DNA of 64,000 nt, taken from assembly GCA_964036665.1 (NCBI GenBank), contig OZ038527.1, positions 19,738,221-19,802,220 on the forward strand, in the 5' to 3' direction. The notes below the pieces were generated by a model. It saw only the letters and a list, made by a program, of their open reading frames with translations. It did no database searches and was not told where the DNA came from. Shown here in pieces: positions 1 through 10,380 of the stretch. Origin of the DNA: Gordius sp. MW1 (lineage: Eukaryota > Nematomorpha > Gordioida > Gordea > Gordiidae). Both the position numbers and the translations under genes were made by a program. The first letter of the stretch is position 1. Each line of letters begins with the position of its first letter.

Positions 1-888
1 TTCTCTGAATCGGAACTACATTAAATTTATTCCTTATATCTTGGATTCCTTATATGGTCGTTATTGCTAATTCCCCAGAGCCATCTTAACATACGCATCT
101 CCGTTCTTGCCCTTAATTGCCCATGTCTCAGCTCCATACAATACCGTGATACAATAACGGTGTTATAATTGTCCTTTCAATTTGAGTGGTATGTGTTTGT
201 CACCGTACACCACTCAACTCCTTGAATTTTAACCAGCCTGCGTTTATTCTTACCTTAATTTCGTCCCCCATCACATTGTACCGAATCAAGATATTTAAAA
301 TCCTTCCTACCGCTTAAACACCAGTCATCGACTTGCAGGTGTGTTTCTTTGTTCACTTCCCAACTCTAAGCATACATATTCTGTTTTATCTCGTTTGACC
401 CTAAGGCCTTTGCTTTCAATTCTATCCATCTTCACTTTTACCTGCTCTGCTAATTCCACATTTAAGCCTGCGCACAGCACATATCATCCGCAAAAAGCAT
501 TGCCCATGGTGATTCGCGTTTCAGGTCCTTAGTTATCGAATCCATTATTGTTATGAAGAGCAATGGACTTAGTGCCGATCCTTGATGCACACCGACATTT
601 AAAGATCCTTTTGTTTTTCCTTATATAGTTCCATAAGTCGCCTGAGACCATGTATTACATCTGAAGTTGACTTTCCAGGCATCAACCCAAATTGTCGTTC
701 ATCTATTGATATTATTTTCGAAGTCTAGCTTCTATAATATTTTCCCACACCTTCATTATGTAACTCATTACCCGATAGCTATTGCATTCTTGTACATCTC
801 TCTTCATTTTATAGATTAATTTAACATAGCTTTTCCTCCAATCAGGCATCATACCACTTGCAAGTATTTTGTTAAACAGCTTTGCAAG

Positions 889-1318
889 CCTAGACTAGAT
901 AGACTGCTCATGCCATATGTTGCATATGGTTAATTGTGTGTCAAATTTTCCTCCATTTTGAAGAGTGCAACTGATGTATTCTAAACATGTAATTTTGCCC
1001 TATAACAGTCAATTTACCTTCCTCACTAGTTTATAAATTAAAACGAACGTCACTAAATTTATTATACAAAATATTGGATGGTGCTATATTATTAAACAAA
1101 CTTTAATAACAGTTTTTATGTTTTGTGTAAATGATATTTATTTTAAAATGCTGTTTTTGATATCTATCCAATTCAACATTTTTTATTCACCTTTTTAAGA
1201 TTGTATAATTTGCGAAAATTACTAATTTCTATATTCACCACTTTACCATGCTAACATCAAAATGGTGGAAAAAAGGGTACACATTTTGTGCGTTGATGAG
1301 CAGTCTATCTAGTCTATG
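889..1318. mobile_element. Non-autonomous hAT-type MITE inserted in the LINE
   Basis: A 430-bp AT-rich segment without coding capacity interrupts the LINE. Its ends are inverted repeats (TAGACTAGATAGACTGCTCAT at the left, the matching complement ending at 1318). It is flanked by an exact 8-bp direct repeat, TTTGCAAG, at 881-888 and 1319-1326. An 8-bp target duplication is the hallmark of hAT elements. The outermost 2-3 bases of the two ends differ slightly. Confidence 0.8.
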
Positions 1319-2367
1319 TTTGCAAGTAAATGTACACCTAAGGATTCTAGCATTTTGAAACCTTCCATAGGTATATTATCAGGTCCCACCGCTCTACCTA
1401 TGGTTATCTTTTAAAGCACCTGGTCAACCTCTTCTTCTGTCACTTCTAACTCTGGGTCATATTCATAATTCTTGCGTTTGCAATGGTCCTAACCAACAAT
1501 CTATAATTTGATGGTCCATAATTGGAGTGATGTCTTCTTTGGTGTTTATGGTTTTTACGTTTAGCACATCCTTTGAGTTCTATGGCCTGGTCTTTGCGAT
1601 TTTGAGATCACCCTTGTTTACTAGTTAACCTGGCCTTCAAATTCTCGCAGACACTTGTTTTAGCCTTGACAATGTCGTTTTACCTCATTTTTAGCTTTCA
1701 CATAATCTTGTTTCTTCATTTCTGTTGCCTGATCAGAATTTGTAAAGCTTTCTTTTCAACTTGACTAGGCGTTGCACGTCTTCGTTCTACCACCATGTCT
1801 CCTTATCTTTTTGTATGCCTGGTTTACCTTCTCCTGGAACACATCTCGCTACTCATCGTACCGTGTTAGCTCTATTATTCCACATATCGTTAGCATTGTG
1901 CTTATCATCTATTTGTAGCCGTTCAATTATTTGACCATACATTGTAAACTTCTTTCCAATTTGGTAGCCGGAATCATTTGATTTTTTCATTTAATCTCTT
2001 AGGGTTTTGTTTTTTTCGCCTTGGAGATGACATAGTTCATCATAACAAGTCTATGCTGGGCTGCAATAGCCCATCTAATATAACCCTACAAGCGCGTACA
2101 TTTTTTATTTCTTTTCTTGATATAAAGAGGAAGACGATCTGCGAAGACCGATTCCCACTTTTGTACGTTATTTGGTGATACATTCTTTTTGAAGAAGGTA
2201 TTGTGATGGCCATATCAAATGCCATGGCTAGTTTAAATATTTTGCCGCCTTTATCGTTTCTCGATCAGTATCCATTTCCACCATGGTGCCAAAATCCTTC
2301 TCTTGTTTCGCCTACGTGACCGTTCATATCCGCTCCAATTATAACTATCTCGGCATTGGGTATCATT

Positions 2368-3694
2368 TAGAGCCCTGCAAAGTCACTTTTTCAACCCGAC
2401 CCGAAACCAAAGAATTTTTTTAATCCGAACCCGACCCAACCCGAATGCGTTTTAAATTTTTCAACCCGAACCCGACACGAAAGCTTTTTAAATTTTTCAA
2501 CCCGGCCCGATCCGAAAGCTTTTTAAGCCGAACCCGACCCGACCCGAAAGTAAATTTAGAGCCCTGCAAAGTCACTATTTTCAACCCCACCCAAAACCAA
2601 TTAAATTTTTTCAATCCGAACCCGACCCAACCCGAATGCGTTTTAAATTTTTCAACCCGAACCCGACACGAAAACTTTTTAAATTTTTCAACCCAAACCT
2701 GACCCGACCTGAAAGTAAAAAAGAGTTGATATTGTTAAATTGATTTTAATGTTTTAATGGGCAACAAAATATTATCTCCTTAAAAAAGACAAAACGTTAT
2801 ATGTATATGTATATCATTTTCAAGTCACATTCTAAAAAAGATAGGTATAAACATAGACTAATATAGGCTATGGGTATATATATTAAATCAAATTAGTCTC
2901 TAATTAAAATTGCCTATAAATGGCCCTTATTAGAGTATACTTTAAAGTTAATTGCGGCCCGCCTAGATGTGGTTATTATTATCTTCAAAATATTAACAAA
3001 CCGCAATTATTTCTCACATAAAATGCTTATATTCTAATTAAAATGAGTATCTCTTATTATCAAGCAATTTTGATTTTAAGGCCAATAACGGTGATGGCAA
3101 TCTTGTGCGGAAATGAAAGGAGAAAATTTGATTATTTTTTCAAAAACTTTAATTTTTTAAATCATGTTTGTAAAATAATGTTTTTTATACATTTTAATCA
3201 TTCGTTTAATAAATAATCATGATAAATTAATTTTATTCTAGTGTATATGTTAGGCGATAAAACAAGTTGAGACATTAAAATTTAAAAAATAAAAATGGGA
3301 CTTCAAAAAATCATAAGTTTTGTGATATCAATTACATGTTTATCATGATTTATAGCATCCATCAAGACATTCTACCTTTCGGAGTTCAAAATTGCGCAAT
3401 CCAAAATTTAGATATAACTTAAAAGAAATTAATTTAAATGAATGGATGAGATAAATTAATCATACATTTCGATATTAATTATAAAATATTATATATAAAT
3501 GCATTAATTTAAAAGATATGTCTATTCAATATAAAATTCATAACTTTCAACCCGACCCGGGCCCGACCCAAGTTTAAAATTTTTAAACTCGAACCCGAAA
3601 GTTTTTTAAATTTTCAACCTGAACCCGACCCGAATGCATTTAAAAATTTTTAACCCGATCGGGTCGGGTTTCGGGTCACCCGTGCAGGGCTCTA
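2368..3694. mobile_element. Non-autonomous hAT element with CCCGACCCGAA subterminal arrays
   Basis: The 1327-bp element starts TAGAGCCCTGCA and ends TGCAGGGCTCTA, and is bounded by an exact 8-bp target duplication GTATCATT (2360-2367 and 3695-3702). Both ends carry many copies of a CCCGACCCGAA-like motif (about 2390-2720 on the left, 3548-3675 on the right). The left terminus is tandemly duplicated: a second TAGAGCCCTGCAAAGTCAC begins at 2557, 189 bp inside. The middle is AT-rich and shows no transposase. The short reading frames in the CCCGACCC arrays are artefacts of the repeat. Confidence 0.9.
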
Positions 3695-4100
3695 GTATCA
3701 TTACAGCGTTTCGTCCAATTCTTCCCAAAAATCATCCTTTTCTTCATCTATGCATCCTGTTTGCAAAGCATAACCGGACACTACATTTATCATTTGACTT
3801 TCTAGGTAAAGTTTCAACATCATGACTTTTTCTTCGTACCTCAATGACTTTATCTTGCAGATGTGAGGCTAATATGATTGCCACGCCATTTTTATTCGAT
3901 TCTTGGCCTCGAAGAAAAGTTTGTAGCCTTCACCTATCATCCTTGCTTTTGCGCCTTTCCATTTTGTTTCTTGTATACATGCTGATGCTCTATCGACACT
4001 TGTAGCTTGAGGGTGTCAGCAACTTCTCGGCATTTCGCAGTCATCGTTTCGACATTTAGCGAGCCCACTCTGAATCTTGTCTTTAGCAAACTAGTTTCTT

Positions 4101-4856
4101 TAACTACATCCGTTTGCGGTAGATGTAGTTATGAGGTTTAAAATAAATAACTAGTTTTCGTACGTGCCGAACTTTTATTAATTATCAAGATGATAATAAT
4201 CTATTTACTTGTGCAATTAAAGTGGCTATTGGTAAATTATGAAAATCTATAATTTTTCATGGGGCTATTTCACTATCATAAAAAAGCTGTCGTTATTTTT
4301 AAACTTGTTTATCACTACTTTTACATTATTAATATTATTTATAATATTTAAAATATGACTGAATATTTAAATGTGGGGATTAATCATGACCAAAGTTTAA
4401 AAATACAATATGTGTCTTAAATTTAAGTAATTCAGCCAAATTTATTATCTGATTTTTTAAATAAAAATAACTTTATGAGTTTGGTATATTTTTGCTTAGT
4501 TATTTTATAAAAAATACTTCGCAAAATATTCATTAGATAGCTAAAAATATCACTATATCCGAAACTTGGTAACCAGAGAGGGGCACCTATAAGTGAACGT
4601 ATATTCGTGCCTTGATAAAAAATTTTATTGACGACAACGCATGGAATCATTAGAAGATCAAAAGCAATTTGCACATCAGATGTCATGCACTTAAAAATAA
4701 ATTGGAAAATTCGTGGTTGACGGATGGATTTGTAATATCGAATATAAAAGTTGAAAAATTATTTTGTAGCTTTTTCAAAACTATTATTTCAATCTCTAAG
4801 TTAGGTTTTTTCTCTTCTTTTAAATTAAAATTCAATTTTAAGAAAAAAAAGTTATT
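4101..4856. other. AT-rich spacer, nothing recognised
   Basis: I see no convincing coding exon, RNA gene or terminal repeat here. Two reading frames of 84-89 codons lie on opposite strands over 4432-4950, but both are Lys/Phe/Asn-rich low-complexity translations of AT-rich DNA. Confidence 0.5.
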
Positions 4857-5167
4857 AATTGCTATGCAATTTATGGGCTCGTTTTTGGTGCGTCGTCCGT
4901 CGTCCACCAAGTTATTGGTGCCAGCTTTGTGACCTGGATATCCCGGGTTCAAGCCAAGGAGAGGACGAATTTTTTTTTAATTTTTTTAAATTAAATTAAT
5001 ATTTTGTTCTTGTTAATACCATTGATAATATGTGGCTACTGACCAATGAAAAAAATGACCATTGGCCAAATAAAGCGAAATTGTTAATTGCTATATGCAA
5101 TTTATGGTATTTTTTCGTCTTTGATTAGGTTAACATTGATAATTACCCTATGCCCTTTCCTACAAGG

Positions 5168-5285
5168 GCCTACGCCTCTACTGATATGGGTCCCTGTGTC
5201 CCTTACCAAAGCCTATGCCTTTACTGATATGAGTCCCTGTGCCCCTTACCAAACCCTATGCCTTTACTAATGTGGGTTCGAATCC
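5168..5285 (+). repeat. 43-bp minisatellite, about 2.7 copies
   Basis: GCCTATGCCTTTACTGATAT-type units begin at 5168, 5211 and 5254, exactly 43 bp apart. The third copy runs into the tRNA-like B box GGTTCGAATCC. Confidence 0.85.
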
Positions 5286-5334
5286 CGGAGAGGGCAAATT
5301 TTTTTATTTATTTTTTATATTAAATTAATTAATT

Positions 5335-6121
5335 GTTCTTGTTAAACCATTGATAATGTGACCTTTTGGCCGTCCGCTGGCTACTGACCAATGAAAAAAA
5401 TGACCATTGGCCAAAATGTGTATCGAAATTATTTTTTTCGTTTTTTTTTGACTATTATGATTGTTCCTCTTACTACCATTGCTATTGTGACTTTTTGGCC
5501 GTCCGTTGGCTGCTGACCAATGGAAAAAAATGACCATTGGCCAAAATGTGTATCGAAATTATTTTTTTCGTTTTTTTTTTACTATTATGATTGTTCCTGT
5601 TACTACCATTGCTATTGTGACTTTTTGGCCGTCCGTTGGCTGCTGACCAATGGAAAAAATGACCATTGGCCAAAATGTGATTCGAAAATTTTTTTTTCGT
5701 TTTTTTTTGACTATTATGAATTTATATCCACTTTTACCGTGTCCTGGCTGCTGATTAATGGAAAAAAATGACCATTGGCCAAAATGTGATTCGAAAATTT
5801 TTTTTCGTTTTTTTGACTCTTATGAGTTTATATCCACTTTTACCGTGTCCTGGCTGCTGACCAATAGAAAAAAATGACCATTGGCCAAATTGTAAATCGA
5901 AATTTTTTTTCCGTTTTTTTTTGACTCTTATGATTGTTCCTGTTAATACCATTGATAATATGACTTTTTGGCCCTCCGCTGGCTGCTGACCAATGAAAAA
6001 AAATGACCATTGGCCAAAGTGAGCATCAAAAATTTTTTTCCCGTTTTTTTTGGCTATCATTGACTTTTAGAGTATCTGTTGGTACTGTACTGACCAATGA
6101 AAAAAAATGACCATTGGCCAA
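5335..6121 (+). repeat. CCAATGG/CCATTGG palindrome array
   Basis: Seven or so diverged units of roughly 90-130 bp. Each has the core TTTTTGGCCGTCCGCTGGCT, then GCTGACCAATGG, a run of A with TGA, then CCATTGGCCAAA, then a T-rich spacer. CCAATGG and CCATTGG form a short hairpin in every unit. The long frames translating to repeated [20 protein letters not shown] are products of this repeat, not genes. The same array recurs at 13435-14400, 29060-29990 and, weakly, 11040-11360. Confidence 0.85.
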
Positions 6122-6474
6122 ATTTTATATATAACCTAAAAATTTATTATAGATGGTCTAACAGACAGCCAACTATGTAATGTATATTTTTAACCTTATA
6201 AATGCATACATATTTTTTTATTGGGTTAATATATTTCATTTAATTAGATTGTGATTTCATAGAATACCTAAAAAGTAATAGTTAAAAAAATATAGGTATT
6301 AGATTCTAATTACTAACACAAAATTCGAAACCTCCTTCAAAGGTATAATCATAGCCCGTTCTTTCTAATTAAATTCAATCTACTATTAAACTATTAAAAC
6401 ACGAATTGTACTTTAGATGGCGCGCGTAAGTTTATATAATTAGTAAAATTTTCTACGTGTTATAGATATTACAC

Positions 6475-6650
6475 CGCACGTGTGGCCGGGAAATGTCCGA
6501 TATTTTTAAAACGAAAAGGTATTTTAGGAATCTGAAAAGGCTATTTTACCCCTGGCCGCCCTGGGCACCTACGGGTAAAGTTTCGAGCGAATCGGGAGGG
6601 AAGTTTCAGAATTTAGCCCTTTTTTAAAACTAAAAGGAATTTTTATTTAG
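6475..6650 (-). repeat. Helitron-like element fragment
   Basis: The stretch with CCGGGAAATGTCCGATATTT, then CCCCTGGCCGCCCTGGG, then AGAATTTAGCCCTTTT is homologous to the non-microsatellite part of the Helitron-like elements at 46406-46665 and 56720-56975. Here neither the tetranucleotide array nor the CTAG end is present. Confidence 0.7.
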
Positions 6651-7245
6651 TTTTTTTCTTTAAAATTAAATTAATATTATGTTCTTGTTAATATTATTGA
6701 TAATTTGACTTTTTGACCGTCCGCTGGCTACTGACCGATGAAATATATTGATTTTCTAAACATAAAACAGAACTTTATTATTTCATTATCTATATAAATA
6801 ACATAATAACTTCTACTATTTTAATACCAGCATGGTGTGACGGGTTATAGCGCACGGCTTGTAAACAGGGTGACCTGGCCTGGATATCCCTGGTTCAAGC
6901 TCGAGAGAGGGCAAAATTTTTATTTTTTTTTAAATTAAATTAATATTTTGTTCTTGTTAATATCATTTATAATATGACTTTTTGATCGTCCGCAGGCTAC
7001 TGACCAATGGAAAAAATGACCATTGGCCAAATAAATCGAATTTTTTTTTCGTTTTTGAATTAGTTAACATTGATAATTACCCTATGCCCTCCCCTACAAG
7101 GGTCTATAACTAATTAATTTGCATTTAATACCCCCCTATAGGCATTCTCGCCCCTTCCTACCTTTCTCGCCCATAAATTGCATAGCAAATATGCTACGTT
7201 TATACGGAGTATAGATGAGTCGCCCCCCTTCCCTTCCCCTACTCC

Positions 7246-8388
7246 CCTCCCTAATACATTTATTTTAAACCCTTACAAGTAAATAAATTAATGTATAATG
7301 TAAAAAAGTTAAGGTTTAAAAGGGATAATTTACGTAGTTATACCTTTTAAAAAACGTTGAGTTTTTAAAGACATTAAAGTTAATTTTAAACTAAAGTTCC
7401 GTAAAACATCATAAAATGCGAAATAATTAAGCAACTAAATTACAATTGTTCTATCTAACTTTATTGACAAAGTATTTTGAATTCAAAAATTATCTAGAAG
7501 TTTTATTACAGATCTCATAAAATGCCAAATAACTATGCACTATTAGAAAAAATTAAATATTTGTGCGAAAATAAATACTTGAAGTTATGTGATCTCCTTT
7601 TCTTCCTCCCCCCCCCCCTTCTAACGCTAAAATTACGCTGGTCAACCAATAGTGGACTTAAAAAATCAACCGGCTAGCTGTTTGCAAATTCTGGTAGAGT
7701 TTTTTACATTAAACACAAATATATTTTTCTTTTTTTTCCTTTCAAGTTTTTGAAATATTTGCTGTTAAAGTTGCTATTAAAACCAGCGACTTTATTTGCC
7801 CTCGCTAAATTACTAATAGTAATACCCCCTTTAATTTATATGCCACACCCATGGCATTACCTGTTATAATATCTATGCGCGTATTGATGTACGAATAAAT
7901 AAGATGGAAATACAATATAATTTTTGTTGTTATTAATTTAATGAACATCAAATAATTATCAATAACAAACCTTTGTTTATACCCTCTAAAACACAAAATC
8001 TTATTGGTTTTGTAACGGGCTTCCCTCCCTGAGCCTGCTTGGCTATATTAGGGCCCGTCAGGCTCACCCGTTGTTTTATTTTAAAGAAAAAACACTGCGG
8101 GCCGGGCCTGCCGTGTGGGTCTCTAATACATATATATACATGAGTTAATCAATCTAATTTATTATTAATGATTCAACGCCTATAAATGCCTGATCCACTC
8201 ATTATGACAATAGAGGAAGTTAAAGTTATTATAGTATACAATGTGATTAATTTTCTGCCATAACTATTAAAAGCATTAATTATTAATATGAGTTATACGA
8301 ATATTAAAAATTGTTGCATTCATATATATTAATGATAGCAATTATGGCATACCAATATGATAACCGTGTTTTATTGAAACTCAATATC
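7246..8388. other. Spacer with a dispersed repeat, upstream of the cyclase gene
   Basis: Mostly AT-rich DNA. About 7625-7740 (AATCAACCGGCTAGCTGTTT, then TTCTGGTAGAG) matches 53150-53335 in the opposite orientation, so it is a dispersed repeat. A G/C-rich patch near 8020-8125 (GGGCCCGTC, GGGCCGGGCC) resembles the degenerate ends of TIR elements. The promoter of the downstream gene should lie in the right part, but I see no clear core-promoter element. Confidence 0.5.
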
Positions 8389-10380
8389 ATGGTTTCAATA
8401 CTTTGTAGAAGCTTCTTAACTTTATGGCCTCTTTCAATCGCCTTGGCCTCCGCACAACCTCATAGAGCAACTCTCGGTGTTTTTCTTCTGGATTTTCCCG
8501 AAACTTCGAGAAGCATTTTGCGAGCAAGCATTATGGAAAAGGCCAAATTCGATGCTTGGTTCGAATGGAAAGTGAACGTCTTGCCCATTCATATAAATGT
8601 TTCGACGACGGAATGCCCGAGCATTTGTTTCGATAAAGGCTATCTAAAATTTGAAAATAATAATTTAATTGGATTTTTGGCATTTTATGACGGATATATG
8701 GAAAATAAAAATTATGAAAAGGTTCCACTTAAATTCTATGAAGCGATTTCTACAGAATATGACGTACCCTTGTTTATATATAGTATAAATAGCGTTAAAA
8801 TTTTCTTTGAACCTCTGCGAATTAAAAAGACACATATAATGACTTTGACACCATCTTATAGATGGTTACCTATCGCTTTGCCGGTAATAATGGAAAATGT
8901 GTATCAAAGGGCATACCGTAAAATGGAAGTTTTGGGTGTTTTATCAACTAAAAACTTTACGAAGCAAGCAAATAATTTAATTAAAACCCTTCTCGAACCT
9001 GCAGGAAATCAAACAAGAATAAATCAAATTATATGGGTACCTTTAGCTAAAACGGAATTTAATAACACAATTTTGCAGAACTCTGTATCTAGCTTCAAAA
9101 ATTTTCCCAAATGTAAGAATTGTGCAAATGTTAATTTAATTAATTAAACATTTATTACTTCTTATTTAATCATCGCATAAAAAATATGTCATGAGCCTAG
9201 CCACAATTGAAGGTAGAAAGTTTAGTAATTTAATTTTATTAATGGAGGACCTTTTTTTCAATTTGTAATCATAGTTAAATTAAATTTAATTATTGGATTA
9301 AAAAAAAATACTGCCCCTCCTAGCTACGCCCATGAATGTCGTAACAAATCTATTATATAGTTATAAATGTTATGATTTTTTTTGTCAATAAACATTATAT
9401 ATTTACAACAACATATTAATCAGACTTAAAGTTTCAATTTAAAATATTTTTAAAGTTAAGGTGTTTTTAAATTCAGTGTATAATAGACCCACCATGTTCG
9501 GAATATAAAGTGCAGTGCAAACTATAAGTTAATAAATTACACAATGGTCCAATGCTCTTTGTAGCATTTAAGTCGCAAGAGTTCCTAAATGTTCCAATTA
9601 GTCATATAAGGTAAAGTGATTGCATTAACGTCCTCTTAGTAGTTATATGAATATTGAGGATGTAATGACCTTTATAACTTCTCTGTTTCTAGGTATTAAT
9701 ATTTTAATCAAATTTTAAGTTTTAAGCTACAAAGATTTTACACTACAAATCATATTCCATTAGAATTTATAAAAATATTATTATTGAGCAAAACGCTTGG
9801 AAATTAAAGGATATTTAGGGGTATTTTTAAGGCTAATTTTAAAACAAAATAATTCATTTATATGAATTAATCTAGCACCCTTGATTGTACTATGCCGAAC
9901 CGATGATCTAGCTCCTATTGTAAAAGCTGCCAATTTAAGCGGTATGTTGAACGGGGACCATTTGATTTTTCATTTAGACATGACCGCTAATAAAGATCTT
10001 CGTTCTTGCGATAAAGGTTTTCCATAAATGCTAAAAATGTTTATAATATAGTAGGAAGCCACAATGTAATTACTAGGAACACGGATATCAGAAATTTATT
10101 GCGATACCATATTACACTCAATATAGCTTTGGAACCTGGTAGTAGCAAAAGAAGAAATGATCTTATTATGGCTTTATCTCAAAATACATCCAAAACTGTG
10201 CCAAATCTATGCGAAGTAATGTTTTTTTATATGTAATAAAGCAATAATTGATCTAGAATAATTATGATGATTTGGCATTGATGTATGATACATTAATGAT
10301 GCAAGCCAAATTGATAAATCAATCCAGAGGGAAGAATTACAGTAACGTGCACACCCTTTTATTACAAAACGCATATGATG
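8389..10380 (+). CDS. Guanylate cyclase exons 1-4: signal peptide and ligand-binding ectodomain
   Basis: Exon 1 starts [20 protein letters not shown], a hydrophobic leader with a likely cleavage after ASA. The ectodomain follows. Exon 2 contains [19 protein letters not shown], which fits the ANF-receptor segment where VVLC is followed by a helix. Exon 3 ([20 protein letters not shown]) and exon 4 ([19 protein letters not shown]) fit the region ahead of the membrane in natriuretic-peptide-receptor-like cyclases. Possible N-glycosylation sites (NVS, NFT, NQT, NQS) are visible. The intron between exons 2 and 3 is only 38 bp (10017-10054); without it the frame hits a stop. The ligand cannot be predicted. 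Confidence 0.85.

Larger units (their letters stand above)
1..4100 (-). mobile_element. RTE-like non-LTR retrotransposon (LINE), degraded and interrupted by two DNA transposons
   Basis: Read on the minus strand, this is one ORF2-type LINE that runs off the left edge of the window. The endonuclease N-terminus starts near 4057, where NVETMTAKCREVADT is readable. Reverse transcriptase blocks follow at 661-710 (QFGLMPGKSTS), 560-600 (NVGVHQGSALSP) and 483-494 (FADD, the catalytic Asp pair). A WAI/RMLRW-like tail lies near 80-200. Reading frames are broken by many stops and shifts, so the copy is dead. It is cut into three pieces (1-888, 1319-2367, 3695-4100) by two hAT-type insertions. The block order endonuclease, RT, C-terminal tail fits the RTE group whose proteins are often annotated as craniofacial development protein 2-like; the clade is inferred from remembered motifs. 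Confidence 0.8.
4857..7245 (+). repeat. Composite repeat block A (terminal TTGCTATGCAATTTATGGGC motif)
   Basis: The block opens with ATTGCTATGCAATTTATGGGC and ends with the inverted form GCCCATAAATTGCATAGCAAAT (7165-7190) followed by a C/T-rich tail. The same terminal sequences bound blocks at 12.9-14.8 kb and, inverted, 28.6-30.4 kb. Inside are a 43-bp minisatellite, an array of CCAATGG palindrome units and a Helitron-like fragment. There are also tRNA-like B boxes: GGTTCGAATCC at 5275-5285, and GGTTCAAGCTC near 6892 preceded by an A-box-like TAGCGCACGGC. These suggest a tRNA-derived SINE piece in the family. No protein is encoded. Confidence 0.7.

Noticed and set aside
4900-4965. tRNA-like TGGATATCCCGGGTTCAAGCC
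   Set aside because: Only the B box is present; no acceptor stem or A box at the right distance, so not a tRNA gene.
5325-6060. Frames with repeated [20 protein letters not shown] (also 13681-13956 and 29386-29766)
   Set aside because: Products of the CCAATGG satellite array; the same peptide appears wherever the repeat lies and has no start or domain.
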